DNA of 64,000 nt from Sphingobium cloacae. Its GTDB lineage: Bacteria > Pseudomonadota > Alphaproteobacteria > Sphingomonadales > Sphingomonadaceae. Below the pieces are notes generated by a model. That model ran no database searches, had not been told where the DNA came from, and saw only the letters and a list, made by a program, of their open reading frames with translations. This document shows, piece by piece, positions 45,893-54,967 of this stretch (the stretch's first letter is position 1; each line of letters opens with the position of its first letter). The stretch covers positions 1,612,001 to 1,676,000 of the forward strand of contig NZ_AP017655.1 of the NCBI RefSeq assembly GCF_002355855.1. The letters run 5' to 3'. The position numbers and the translations under genes were made by a program.

Positions 45893-46828
45893 ATGGAATT
45901 CCGAGCCCCAGCCGCTGCAGCGCAGCAGAATGCCGCAACCATTGAGTATCTGACGAAGAATTTGGATGACCCGGCAGCAGGGCAGCGGCGCGTGGAAGAG
46001 CTAATCGCTGAACTCGGCAATGCAGTTTACACGCTGCCTGACTGGCACCCGATCTGGACCCTGCCGCCGATGCCAGAGGGGCGCACCGTCAACGGCTTGT
46101 CCGAGATACCGGCATACAACGGCGTCGATCACACGGAGATGTTCGTTCGCGGCTTCATTACCTGTCCCTATCAAGAGGACAGGGCAGATAAGATCGTCCA
46201 GGCGGTGAACAAGGTGCCGGGGCTTTATGCGCGCCGTCTCGATGAACCACTTTACTCCGACCAAGCCTATCCTGTAGTCGTCCAAGCCATGTCGGTGGAA
46301 CTTGAAGCCGATGGCACAATCAAGAGCCGTGACGCGCTCGCATGGTTCGTGCAGCATACGGTCAAAGACGCGCGTAACCACCAAGTAGCGGAAACGTGGT
46401 GGTCGATGCGTTCGTATATCCTCGGGCGTCCTCACGGATCACGCAGTTCGCTCATCGTGAACCAGCACGCCGGAAGCCACATGCGAAAGATTCTCGAAAC
46501 GATGAACGAGTCAGGCATGTTCGGCCCGGTCAAGGAATGGTCGCTTGATATGTTGTCGCAAAAGAAGCGTGATGCGATCAATGAGACACTGCTTCGAGCA
46601 GCGGTTGAAAGCTGGAACAAGGAAGATGGCGACTTCACGTTCGAACTGCGCGGCGAGACGTGCAAGGCCGCGATCAGGGACACATGGAGCGACAACATGG
46701 AATTGTCGATCCGCGTCGAGATTGGCAAGTCGGACTTGTATATCTCCGGCTTCTATTATCCGGCCGAAGACCGCACGACTTATACCGACCCAGTTGGCAA
46801 ACGGAAACTGGCCGAAAAGTTCATATAG
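45893..46828 (+). CDS. Uncharacterised 311-residue protein
   Basis: I do not recognise this protein. It has no signal peptide or membrane segment. It starts with an Ala/Gln-rich segment, has a DWHPIWTLPPMP stretch at about residues 50-61, a GFITCPYQ stretch, a region with paired Trp (ETWWSMRSYILGR) and a beta-rich C-terminus (FTFELRGETCKA, DLYISGFYYP). The ATG follows the palindromic operator closely. Composition differs from the chromosomal genes, in keeping with the element. A cargo or accessory gene is likely. Confidence 0.65.
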   Translation: MEFRAPAAAAQQNAATIEYLTKNLDDPAAGQRRVEELIAELGNAVYTLPDWHPIWTLPPMPEGRTVNGLSEIPAYNGVDHTEMFVRGFITCPYQEDRADKIVQAVNKVPGLYARRLDEPLYSDQAYPVVVQAMSVELEADGTIKSRDALAWFVQHTVKDARNHQVAETWWSMRSYILGRPHGSRSSLIVNQHAGSHMRKILETMNESGMFGPVKEWSLDMLSQKKRDAINETLLRAAVESWNKEDGDFTFELRGETCKAAIRDTWSDNMELSIRVEIGKSDLYISGFYYPAEDRTTYTDPVGKRKLAEKFI

Positions 46829-46972
46829 CAGGGCGGTGAGTTGGCGGGACTTGTCGACCGTGACAGTATTTTTGCCTTTCGATGCTGGATATCGGTCACG
46901 TTTAATTAAAGGAGAAAAGGCTATCCGAATCGATTTCCTGCTGCTCCGGTTCTCTGTCCATACGCTGGACCT

Positions 46973-47490
46973 TCAAGCGGTCTCCCATACACGGTTCAAA
47001 ATCTGCGCGGCCAGCGCCGCCTTGTCATGGGGAAGAAAGCGGCCGTAGTGCTTCGCTACGGTGTCTGGCGTGTCCTGAATCGCGTAGCTCGCCTGCTCAT
47101 AGGAACCCGTTTGCTTGAGGATGTGGGTGGCGAGGACGTCACGAACATTGTGCGGGCCATGCGGCAGCAATCCCTCGATCGCACCCCTCCCTGTATAGGG
47201 GTTGTAGATGCCATAGCGCTGGATTGTCAGGCGCCAGGCTTCGTAGAACGTGGTCTGATTGTAGGAGGCGTCGCGGCTCGTCCACTTCACCGTCTTGACG
47301 AAAAAGGTGCCGGGGTCCGCCGCGCCGTCGAGTAGAACCGGGCGATGTTCCAGCACATAGGCATCGATCTGGTCGTAGAGGCCGCACAGATCGGGCAGGA
47401 CCAGGCGGAATGGCTTGTCGCCGAAGCGATGCGATATCGCAGATAGGCGTCGAACACGAGTCTCAAGGTCACCAGCCGCCCGCCGGTGGG
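46973..47490 (-). pseudogene. Tyrosine recombinase, C-terminal remnant
   Basis: An open frame of about 170 codons ending in a tyrosine-recombinase catalytic end: HNVRDVLATH carries the HxxR pair and HYGRFLP the nucleophilic Tyr. The N-terminal three quarters are missing. At about 47480-47490 the frame meets the truncated AraC-type gene, in a different phase, so a deletion or recombination joined the two. The product as it stands cannot be a working integrase. Confidence 0.7.
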
Positions 47491-48078
47491 GCGCTCCAGA
47501 TATTCGCGGCGAAAGACGGTTTCGTTGTAGGGCGCGTCAAATTCGATCGGGCAGCCGAACAGCTCTTCATGCAACCGCGTGTCGCTCGGCTTGGGATGAC
47601 GGAAGCGGACCAGGTGGTTCGTCTCGGTCGTGGCATTTATCACCGTTCGCGCCATCCTGTAGAGCGAGGAAACCAGTCCCTCGGCCTGCTGGCGAGGCGC
47701 TCTTGCCAAGGGATCTTCCAGAACCCTGAGACGCGCGAACGGGCTATCGTCCTTGATCAGATGCAGCGTCCAGGCGTTGGTGTGGAAGCGGGTGAAACGC
47801 TCGCAGGCGTGAATCCATTCCTCGAATGTCCCGGTTATCTGCGAGAGGAATATGGCGGCACCTGAATTGGGAAAGGTGTCCGGCAGGGACATGGTGTGCT
47901 CGAGGCCGAAGTTGGGCCGGTCGAGTTCCTCGGCGACCAGTTCGCAGAACACGCCCTGCCGCGACCAGGAGATCAGCATGTCGCTATGCGTGAACGCCTT
48001 CCTGGGCAGGCCAACTCGGGCTGCCAGGTCGAACGGGTCACCGCCGTAGGACCGGACCAGCTTCTCGTGCCCGAACAT
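47485..48078 (-). pseudogene. AraC-family regulator, N-terminal ligand domain only
   Basis: About 198 codons resembling the arabinose-binding-type N-terminal domain (PF12625) of AraC-family regulators such as OruR: YGGDPFDLAARVGLP near the start and RREYLERP near the end. The DNA-binding domain is absent; beyond about 47485 the frame runs out of phase into the tyrosine recombinase remnant and stops at 47287. In-frame codons without a start continue upstream of 48078, so the 5' end may be incomplete too. Confidence 0.65.
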
Positions 48079-48314
48079 GACATCGGCGCGAATATAGGCT
48101 TCGCGCCGGCCTAGCCGTTTCTTGTCGGGCAGCGTTCGTCTCCTGTTGCCGCGCGCTCTGGCCGACGAACAGGATGATCGCGAAGCGGGAGGCGCAGCGG
48201 ACCCGTTGCTTCGAAAATGTAAATCGAACGTAAACAGCCGCGACCGCGTGGCGCAGAGGTATTGCCGCCCAGCGCCACATACGCGGTCCCGACCCCCGAC
48301 AGGTGACAGTAGGG

Positions 48315-48506
48315 CTAAGCCGACCGCTTCGCCTTCGCAAAGGCCCGGTCCGTCGCCATGAACCGGGCGAGCATCGGCGCGACCAGCTTTTCAACGACCA
48401 GTGCAGCACCATAGTCGACGAGGTCGCGGTGGATAGTCGCTGGCAATTCGATCGAGAGCTTTACGGGGCGATCATCGACCAATGGCCCGATCTTCTTTTG
48501 CCTCAA
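48315..48506 (-). CDS. DUF2274 family protein
   Basis: A 63-residue protein of the DUF2274 type, commonly found at the end of trb conjugation operons: IGPLVDDRPVKLSIELPA then LVDYG and APMLARFMATDRAFAKAK. The TTG at 48506 has GAGGG 8 bases upstream and lies inside the end of traD. No trb genes accompany it here, which points to loss of the mating-pore operon. Confidence 0.7.
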   Translation of the reverse strand: MRQKKIGPLVDDRPVKLSIELPATIHRDLVDYGAALVVEKLVAPMLARFMATDRAFAKAKRSA

Positions 48507-48840
48507 GCTGTTCGCCCTCGAATGTGCGCTTACCCCTGCGCTTCCAAAGCACGCGGGCGTGTACGCCGTCCTCGCTACGCAACATGTCGGCCATCCACAG
48601 CAACGCGCCGTAAAGCGCCGCCCGATCGTCATCGACGAGCTCGACGATCCCGGCTTTGACGACGAGGCCGCCCAGCTCGATCAGATGCTTGGTCCGCTCG
48701 CGCCGCTGTACCTGCCAGTCGCGCATGTCAGCGCGCGCCCGCGCCGCCAGATGCCGATTGCGCGCCGCCTTCAAGCGGGAGAGCGTCGCCAGCGTTTGCA
48801 TCAGACGGTGCCGTAGATCGCGCAGATTCGGTGCCGACAT
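48472..48840 (-). CDS. traD: Conjugal transfer protein TraD (Ti-type)
   Basis: A 122-residue small protein of the Ti-plasmid TraD family, with RDWQVQRRERTKHLIELGGL and the DDRAALYGALLWMADML helix. It is thought to aid the relaxosome. The ATG at 48840 follows GGAGGG closely. It overlaps traC by 113 bases at its start and the DUF2274 gene at its end. The last 25 residues exceed the usual family length. Confidence 0.75.
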   Translation of the reverse strand: MSAPNLRDLRHRLMQTLATLSRLKAARNRHLAARARADMRDWQVQRRERTKHLIELGGLVVKAGIVELVDDDRAALYGALLWMADMLRSEDGVHARVLWKRRGKRTFEGEQLEAKEDRAIGR

Positions 48841-49105
48841 TGCCCTCCCTCTTTCCGGCCCCGCGACTGGCACGGGGTCGCCCCGCGAAGAACGACACTC
48901 CCCGCTTGGCCCAAGCCTCGCGCTTGGCGGCATCCTTCATCTCGGCCAGCACGATCAGCGCACCGGCCAGTTCGTCAAGCGTCAGCGCATCGGCGCCGGT
49001 GGCGATGATCAGTTCGCCAAGCTGCTGCACCTTGCGGGTTTTCAGTTGCCGGGCCTTGTCTTCCAGCGCCTTCAGTTCCGCATCATAGTCACGGGGCTTG
49101 CGCAT
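48728..49105 (-). CDS. traC: Conjugal transfer protein TraC (Ti-type)
   Basis: A 125-residue protein of the TraC family: MRKPRDYDAELKALEDKARQ, then KVQQLGELIIATGADAL and WAKRGVSFF. TraC is an accessory relaxosome protein. It is divergent to traA across the putative oriT. Its last 40 or so residues overlap the traD start and have no family resemblance, so an ancestral stop has probably been lost. Confidence 0.75.
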   Translation of the reverse strand: MRKPRDYDAELKALEDKARQLKTRKVQQLGELIIATGADALTLDELAGALIVLAEMKDAAKREAWAKRGVSFFAGRPRASRGAGKREGNVGTESARSTAPSDANAGDALPLEGGAQSASGGAGAR

Positions 49106-49218
49106 CTCTCGTCTCCGTCTTTGTCGATGGAACCGTTGTAATCGCGCGTCGTCCGCGATGCTGTAAGGCCGATGAGACAGTGCGGGACGGCCCAGTCCCT
49201 GCTCGGATTTTTTCGAGA

Positions 49219-49246
49219 AGGGCGCGCTTATACGTCGTTCCGACGT
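49219..49246 (-). other. Putative origin of transfer (oriT), RSF1010/Ti type
   Basis: Read on the minus strand, a short inverted repeat ACGTCG-3 bases-CGACGT (49232-49246) is followed by TAAGCGCGCCCT (49219-49230). This matches, with one change, the TAAGTGCGCCCT nic region known from RSF1010 and Ti plasmids, and it lies in the expected place between divergent traC and traA. Confidence 0.65.
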
Positions 49247-49276
49247 GCGCTTTGGCAGAGTATCTGGACGATCGCG

Positions 49277-52200
49277 ATGGCGATCTACCATTTCTCCGCC
49301 CAGATCATCGGCCGCAAGATGGGCCGCAGCGCGGTGGCGGCGGCTGCCTATCGTTCGGGCGAACGCCTGCACGACGAACGGCTCGACCGCGATCATGATT
49401 ACCGCGCCAAGGGCGGCGTCGTCCATTCCGAGGTGATGCTGTCCGACGGCGCATCGGAGGAATGGAGCGACCGTGAGCGATTGTGGAACGATGTCGAGGC
49501 AGCGGAATTGCGCAAGGACGCGCAGCTCGCCCGCGAGATTGAAGTCGCCATTCCGGTCGAAATGAACCAGCGCGAGGGCACTGAGCTGGTCCGCGACTTC
49601 GTGCAAGCCGAGTTCGTAGATCACGGCATGGTCGCAGACGTGAATGTCCATTGGGACAATCCCGCCAATCCCCATGCCCATGTCATGCTCACCATGCGGG
49701 AAGCGACGCTCGACGAGAACGGCGATCCGGCGTTCGGGGCCAAGGTTCGCGAGTGGAACGACAAGGCCCTGCTCGAACGCTGGCGCGAGCGTTGGGCGAG
49801 CCATGTCAACGAACGCCTTGCCGAACTCGATATCGACGCGCGGGTCGATCACCGTTCGCTGGAAGCGCAGGGTATCGCCCTTGAACCCCAGCACGAGATC
49901 GGCGGCCCGGCTCAACGAATGGAGCGCGACGGACTACTGGCCGACCGCGCCGAAGAACACCGCGAGATCGCCCACGCCAACGGCGCAAAGATCATCGCCA
50001 ATCCCGACCTGGCGCTGGACGCGATGACCCAGCAGCAATCGACGTTCACGAACCGCGACTTCGCGAAGTTCGCGCACCGGCATTCGGACGGGCTCGATCA
50101 GTTCAACGCGGTGATGAGCGCGGTGAAGGGTTGCGACAATCTGGTCGAACTCGGCCAGGATCGTTTCGGCAACGACCGCTTCACCTCGCGGTCGATGATC
50201 GAGGCGGAGCAGGCGATGCACCGCGCGGCGCAGGCGATGGCGGAACGCGAGCGGCATGGCGTAGATGACCGGGACAGGGAAGCGGCGCTGGCGCAATCCG
50301 AACGGACGGGCCTCACCTTGTCGGCGGAGCAGCGGGACGCCTTTGCCCATGTCACCGAGGGGCACGATCTGTCGCTGGTGGTCGGCTATGCGGGCACCGG
50401 CAAGTCGGCCATGCTCGGCGTGGCGCGTGAGGCGTGGGAAGCCGCCGGTTATGAGGTGCGCGGTGTCGCGCTTTCCGGCATTGCGGCGGAAAATCTGCAA
50501 TCGGGTTCGGGCATCACCTCGCGCACCATCGCCAGCATGGAACATGGCTGGGCGCAGGGCCGCGACCTGCTCGCCTCGCGCAACGTGCTGGTGATCGACG
50601 AGGCGGGGATGGTCGGCACGCGGCAGATGGAGCGCGTGCTTGGTCATGCCGCCAGCGTCGGGGCCAAGGTGGTGCTGGTCGGCGATCCGCAGCAGTTGCA
50701 ATCGATCGAGGCGGGCGCGGCGTTCCGCTCGCTCCACGATCGGCACGGCGGCGTCGAGATCACCGAAGTGCGCCGCCAGCACGAGCAATGGCAGCGCGAT
50801 GCCACGCGCGACCTCGCCACCGGCGAAACCCGCGCGGCGATCCACGCCTATGCCGGTCATGGCATGGTGCATGAAGCGGCGACCCGCGAGAGCGCCCGCG
50901 ACGAGTTAGTGGACCGCTGGGACGAGGACCGGCTTGCCAATCCCGACAAGAGCCGGATCATCTTCACCCACACCAATGCCGAAGTGCGCGAACTTTCCGA
51001 TCTGACCCGGACGCGGATGCGCGAGAGCGGCGCGCTGGGCGAGGAAGTGTCCATCCAGGTCGAGCGCGGGACACGCAGCTTCGCACCCGGCGACCGCCTC
51101 GTGTTCCTCAGGAATGACCGGAATCTTGGGGTGAAGAACGGCACGCTCGGCACCGTCGAGCAGGTTGGCCGCGAAGCGATGACCGTGCGGCTCGATGCCG
51201 GACGGTCGGTGTCGTTCGAGCTGAAGGACTTCGCCCATGTGGATCATGGCTATGCCGCCACGATCCACAAGGCACAGGGCATGACGGTGGACCGTGCCCA
51301 TGTGCTCGCCACGCCCGGCATGGATGCCCATGGCAGCTATGTCTCGCTGTCGCGCCACCGGGATAGCGTGCAGCTTCACTACGGCCGCGACGATTTTGCC
51401 GATCGGGACCGGCTTGTCCGCACCCTGTCGCGCGACCGCTCGAAGGACATGGCGTTCGATTATGCGCGCGGCGACCCTGCCCGCGACTATGCCGAGCGGC
51501 GCGGGCTCACGTTCCGCGAGCGTGTGGTCGAGATCGTCAGGAAGGTGGTGCCAGAGAAGGTGTGCGACCTGTTCGACGGGTTGCGGCCGTCCGAGAGGGG
51601 CGGGCCTGCCGTGCCGGCAGCGCTGGGGCCGGAAAGGGAAGGCAAGCTTGATGGCAAGCCGCAGGTGCAGCGCGACAGCGAACGGGCGACGCCTGCGCGC
51701 GGGTCTGCGGACCCGGAGGCGGCGCTGCGCCGCCAGCGCACCCTTGCGCTCAGGCGTCACGCCCAGGCGGTCGATGCGGTGTTCAAGGCCGAGGATGCGG
51801 GCGGCAAGCCGAGCACGGAGCAGATGCGCGAGCTGACCGACTCCCGCAAAGCGTTCGAGGAGGTGCGGCCCTTTGGCTGGCGCGATGCCGAGGCCGCCTA
51901 TGCCAAGAACCCGGCGCTTCCCACCGAAGCGGCCGGTGGCAGGTTCCAGCGCGCCGTCACCGCGCTCGAGCTCGAAACCGAAATCCGCACCAACCCGGAG
52001 CTTCGCGCCGACCGGTTCGTCGAGCGCTGGCAGAAGCTGGAGACGAAGAGCGCAACCCAATATCAGGGCAGCGACATCAGCGGCTATCGCGCCACGCGGC
52101 GAGCAATGGGCGAGATGGCTTTCAAACTCGAACGTGATCCCCAACTTGAATCGGTGCTCGCCAACCGCAAGACTGCTCTCGGTGTCGCGATGGACTCGCA

Positions 52201-52279
52201 GCGATCGATCGGCCGGGAGTTATGCTTCAAGCACGGCATCGACTACGGAATCGGGCGGGGCATCAGCATCGGGATGTAG
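49277..52279 (+). CDS. traA: Ti-type conjugative relaxase/helicase TraA
   Basis: A 1000-residue relaxase. The N-terminal MobA/TraA nicking domain has metal-binding His125, His133 and His135 (NPHAHVML). The helicase part has Walker A GYAGTGKS at about 371-378 and Walker B VLVIDEAG near 438, with later SF1 motifs such as HKAQGMT. It nicks oriT and unwinds the transferred strand. Ti TraA is about 1100 residues, so the length is near normal. The frame is intact. With no coupling protein or type IV secretion genes in the window, the element would need a helper. Confidence 0.92.
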   Translation: MAIYHFSAQIIGRKMGRSAVAAAAYRSGERLHDERLDRDHDYRAKGGVVHSEVMLSDGASEEWSDRERLWNDVEAAELRKDAQLAREIEVAIPVEMNQREGTELVRDFVQAEFVDHGMVADVNVHWDNPANPHAHVMLTMREATLDENGDPAFGAKVREWNDKALLERWRERWASHVNERLAELDIDARVDHRSLEAQGIALEPQHEIGGPAQRMERDGLLADRAEEHREIAHANGAKIIANPDLALDAMTQQQSTFTNRDFAKFAHRHSDGLDQFNAVMSAVKGCDNLVELGQDRFGNDRFTSRSMIEAEQAMHRAAQAMAERERHGVDDRDREAALAQSERTGLTLSAEQRDAFAHVTEGHDLSLVVGYAGTGKSAMLGVAREAWEAAGYEVRGVALSGIAAENLQSGSGITSRTIASMEHGWAQGRDLLASRNVLVIDEAGMVGTRQMERVLGHAASVGAKVVLVGDPQQLQSIEAGAAFRSLHDRHGGVEITEVRRQHEQWQRDATRDLATGETRAAIHAYAGHGMVHEAATRESARDELVDRWDEDRLANPDKSRIIFTHTNAEVRELSDLTRTRMRESGALGEEVSIQVERGTRSFAPGDRLVFLRNDRNLGVKNGTLGTVEQVGREAMTVRLDAGRSVSFELKDFAHVDHGYAATIHKAQGMTVDRAHVLATPGMDAHGSYVSLSRHRDSVQLHYGRDDFADRDRLVRTLSRDRSKDMAFDYARGDPARDYAERRGLTFRERVVEIVRKVVPEKVCDLFDGLRPSERGGPAVPAALGPEREGKLDGKPQVQRDSERATPARGSADPEAALRRQRTLALRRHAQAVDAVFKAEDAGGKPSTEQMRELTDSRKAFEEVRPFGWRDAEAAYAKNPALPTEAAGGRFQRAVTALELETEIRTNPELRADRFVERWQKLETKSATQYQGSDISGYRATRRAMGEMAFKLERDPQLESVLANRKTALGVAMDSQRSIGRELCFKHGIDYGIGRGISIGM

Positions 52280-52456
52280 GCCGGTGCCGGGTGCCCGCCT
52301 GCATCCAGGCGGGCACCTCACCATGCGAACCCGCCGATTGCCTGTTTTTCTGCGCCAGCCTGCTACGCTCCATCCACACCTCTTGCGCGCACGATGCGGA
52401 GCTGTCCTGCTGGGTTCCGGGGCATGTTGCAACGATCCAGCGAGCGGCCCCGAACC

Positions 52457-52672
52457 ATGCAGCCCCCCGAGCGTATCATCCGCATGAGGACCGTGCTTCA
52501 CCGCACCGGCCTGTCCCGATCCAGCATCTACCGCAAGATCGCCGAGGGGACGTTCCCGCCGCAGATCAAGATCGGCGCCCACGGCGCGGGGTGGCACGAG
52601 AGCGCCATCGATGCCTGGATCGCCGATCCCGCGGGCTGGCATCGCACGGCCCATCACCCGCGAGCCGACTGA
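52457..52672 (+). CDS. alpA: AlpA-family DNA-binding protein
   Basis: A 71-residue helix-turn-helix protein of the AlpA/excisionase type: TVLHRTGLSRSSIYRKIAEG is close to the family consensus, followed by FPPQIKIG and a WHESAIDAWI end. These regulate integrase genes or assist excision. It stands first in a rightward set that ends with the serine recombinase. Confidence 0.85.
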   Translation: MQPPERIIRMRTVLHRTGLSRSSIYRKIAEGTFPPQIKIGAHGAGWHESAIDAWIADPAGWHRTAHHPRAD

Positions 52673-52674
52673 CA

Positions 52675-52920
52675 ATGCCCCGCCCGCGCAAGCGATATCC
52701 GCCGACCGCTTCCGAGCAGCTTGAGGCGCTGCTGGGCTACCCCTTACCAATGGGCCGTCCGCCCAAGCATGACCTTGCCACCTGGTCCGTCATCGACGAC
52801 TGGCCCGACCCGGTGCCGGTCAGCGAGGCCGAAATCGACGTGTTCGAGGCGTGGTTCGGCGACCTGTTCGACGAACTGTTCGGGGGATGCCTGATCGGCA
52901 CTTGCATGGTTGCGTTGTGA
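52675..52920 (+). CDS. Uncharacterised small protein
   Basis: An 81-residue protein starting 3 bases after alpA, so almost certainly cotranslated. It has a basic N-terminus (PRPRKRYPP), a GYPLPMGRPPKHD linker and an acidic helical C-terminal half (EAEIDVFEAWFGDLFDEL). I cannot assign a family. Its position suggests a role in control of the element. Confidence 0.6.
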   Translation: MPRPRKRYPPTASEQLEALLGYPLPMGRPPKHDLATWSVIDDWPDPVPVSEAEIDVFEAWFGDLFDELFGGCLIGTCMVAL

Positions 52921-52928
52921 TGATAATA

Positions 52929-52956
52929 TTTGTCCTTACCCCCGCACGAGGACAAA
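52929..52956 (+). promoter_or_regulatory. Inverted repeat before the HTH regulator gene
   Basis: TTTGTCCT (52929-52936), 12 bases, AGGACAAA (52949-52956): perfect 8-bp arms ending 2 bases before the regulator's ATG. Probably the autoregulatory site of the winged-helix protein that follows. Confidence 0.55.
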
Positions 52957-52958
52957 TC

Positions 52959-53324
52959 ATGCCAACGCTGATAGCAGGGATCAGAGATGCAGGCATCTCG
53001 CCAGACGCTGCCCCCGACGATCCTGTTGCCTGGTTCCCCTCCACCGAATCCTTTGCCCGCCTGCTAACGGCCGACAACCGCACGATGCTGCGACTCATCG
53101 CGGAAAGATCGCCCGGCTCGCTCGACGAGCTGGTCGAACTGACGGGCCGGGCCAAGTCCAACCTTTCCCGCTCGCTCAGCACGCTCGCCAGTTATGGTAT
53201 CGTCCGCATGGAGCGCCACGGGCGCAAGGTCATCCCCACCGTGGTTTATGACCGCATCGAATTGATCCTTCCCCTTACCGGGCGCGCGACGCCCGATGCA
53301 GCCTCATTCGGAGATCAGGCATGA
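52959..53324 (+). CDS. MarR/ArsR-like winged-helix regulator
   Basis: A 121-residue DNA-binding protein. The region MLRLIAERSPGSLDELVELTGRAKSNLSRSLSTLASYGIV is a winged helix with the recognition helix AKSNLSRSLSTLASYG. Its stop overlaps the start of the serine recombinase (ATGA), and an inverted repeat lies directly before it, so it probably represses itself and the recombinase. Confidence 0.75.
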   Translation: MPTLIAGIRDAGISPDAAPDDPVAWFPSTESFARLLTADNRTMLRLIAERSPGSLDELVELTGRAKSNLSRSLSTLASYGIVRMERHGRKVIPTVVYDRIELILPLTGRATPDAASFGDQA

Positions 53325-54967
53325 CAACGATCATCCAGCGCGCGGCGCTTTACCTGCGCGTCTCGACCGCCCGGCAGGCCGAACATGCCGTATCGCTTCC
53401 CGATCAGCAGAGGCAGGGAGAAGCCTATTGCGAGGCGCGCGGCTACCAGCTCGTCGAAACCTTCATCGAGCCGGGAGCCACCGCCACCAATGATCGCCGC
53501 CCGGAGTTCCAGCGGATGATCGAGGCGGGCACGTCCAAGCCCGCTCCGTTCGATGTCGTTGTCGTTCACAGCTTCTCACGTTTCTTCCGCGATCACTTCG
53601 AGCTGGAGTTCTACATCCGCAAGCTCGCCAAGAACGGCGTCCGCCTCGTCTCGATCACCCAGGAAATGGGCGACGATCCGATGCACAACATGATGCGGCA
53701 GATTATGGCGCTGTTCGACGAATACCAGTCCAAGGAAACCGCCAAGCATGTGCTGCGCGCCATGCGCGAGAATGCACGGCAGGGTTTCTGGAACGGCTCG
53801 CTCCCACCCATCGGCTATCGCACGGTCGTGGCCGAGCAGCGCGGGGCCAAGGCCAAGAAGAAGATCGAGATCGACCCGCTGCACGCCGATACCGTGCGGC
53901 GGATATTCAGTCTCGCTTCGCAGGGTGACGGCACCAACGGCCCTATGGGCGTCAAGGCCATCGCCACCTGGCTCAATGCCAACGGGATCACCACCCGCGA
54001 CGGCGGGCGCTGGGGTGTCGGCGCGGTCCATCAGATTCTGACCCGCTCGACCTACACCGGCCGCCACGAGTTCAACCGGACCGGCAAGGGCCGCAAGCGG
54101 AACCCGGCTTCCGAGATTGTCGTCGTTGACGTGCCCGCCCTCATCGATCAGGCGATCTTTGATGCCGTTCAGGCCCGCATGAAGGCCCGCAATCCCAGGG
54201 TTGCGCCGCCGCAGGTAGTGGGCGGCCCCACTCTGCTGACCGGCCTCATCCACTGCGCGAAATGTGGCGGGGCCATGACCATCCGCACCGGCAAGGGCGG
54301 GCGCTATCGCTACTATACCTGTTCCACCAAGGCGCGGCAGGGCGTGACCGGCTGCACCGGCATGACCGTGCCGATGGAGAAGCTGGACGATCTCGTCGCG
54401 GGGCACCTTGAGGACCGCCTGTTGCAGCCGCAGCGGCTGGAGACCATCCTGACCAGCGTGCTGGACCGGCGTGAGGAGCGCACCACACGCAAGCGCGCGC
54501 ATATCGCTGAACTCAACAAGCGGGCGACGGAAGCCGACCAGCGCTTGAAGCGGCTGTTCGACGCGATAGAATCCGGCATCGCCGACCTCGACGATGCCGA
54601 TCTCAAGGATCGCATCGCCACCTTGAAGGCGACCCGCGATCAGGCCCGCGTCGATGCCGAGCGGGCCATCGCCTCGCTGGACAGCTCAGGGCGCAAGTCG
54701 ATCACCCCGGACATGCTCGCCAGCTTCGCCAGCACCGCCCGTCAGAGAATCAGGATCGAGGGTGGCGGCTACCGCCGCGATCACCTGCGTGCGCTCGCCC
54801 AGCACGTGGAAGTGGACGAAGGCGAGGTTCGCATCATCGGCTCGAAATCGCGGCTGTTCGAGGTTCTCGCCGGAAAACCGGGTCCGGGAACAAAGCTGGG
54901 GCCAGTGCCCAGCTTTGTTCCGAAGTGGTGCACCCGACAGGATTCGAACCTGTGGCCCCAAGATTAG
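53321..54967 (+). CDS. Large serine recombinase
   Basis: A 548-residue site-specific recombinase: catalytic Ser15 in YLRVSTARQA, resolvase domain to about 150, recombinase domain at about 170-290, a Cys zinc ribbon beginning CAKCGG at about 312 and a coiled coil at about 385-470. The final 14 codons lie in the antisense of the tRNA-Arg gene (54926-55002), so the stop codon is supplied by the tRNA sequence. This implies integration at the tRNA's 3' end. In a circular form the gene would end differently. Confidence 0.9.
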   Translation: MTTIIQRAALYLRVSTARQAEHAVSLPDQQRQGEAYCEARGYQLVETFIEPGATATNDRRPEFQRMIEAGTSKPAPFDVVVVHSFSRFFRDHFELEFYIRKLAKNGVRLVSITQEMGDDPMHNMMRQIMALFDEYQSKETAKHVLRAMRENARQGFWNGSLPPIGYRTVVAEQRGAKAKKKIEIDPLHADTVRRIFSLASQGDGTNGPMGVKAIATWLNANGITTRDGGRWGVGAVHQILTRSTYTGRHEFNRTGKGRKRNPASEIVVVDVPALIDQAIFDAVQARMKARNPRVAPPQVVGGPTLLTGLIHCAKCGGAMTIRTGKGGRYRYYTCSTKARQGVTGCTGMTVPMEKLDDLVAGHLEDRLLQPQRLETILTSVLDRREERTTRKRAHIAELNKRATEADQRLKRLFDAIESGIADLDDADLKDRIATLKATRDQARVDAERAIASLDSSGRKSITPDMLASFASTARQRIRIEGGGYRRDHLRALAQHVEVDEGEVRIIGSKSRLFEVLAGKPGPGTKLGPVPSFVPKWCTRQDSNLWPQD

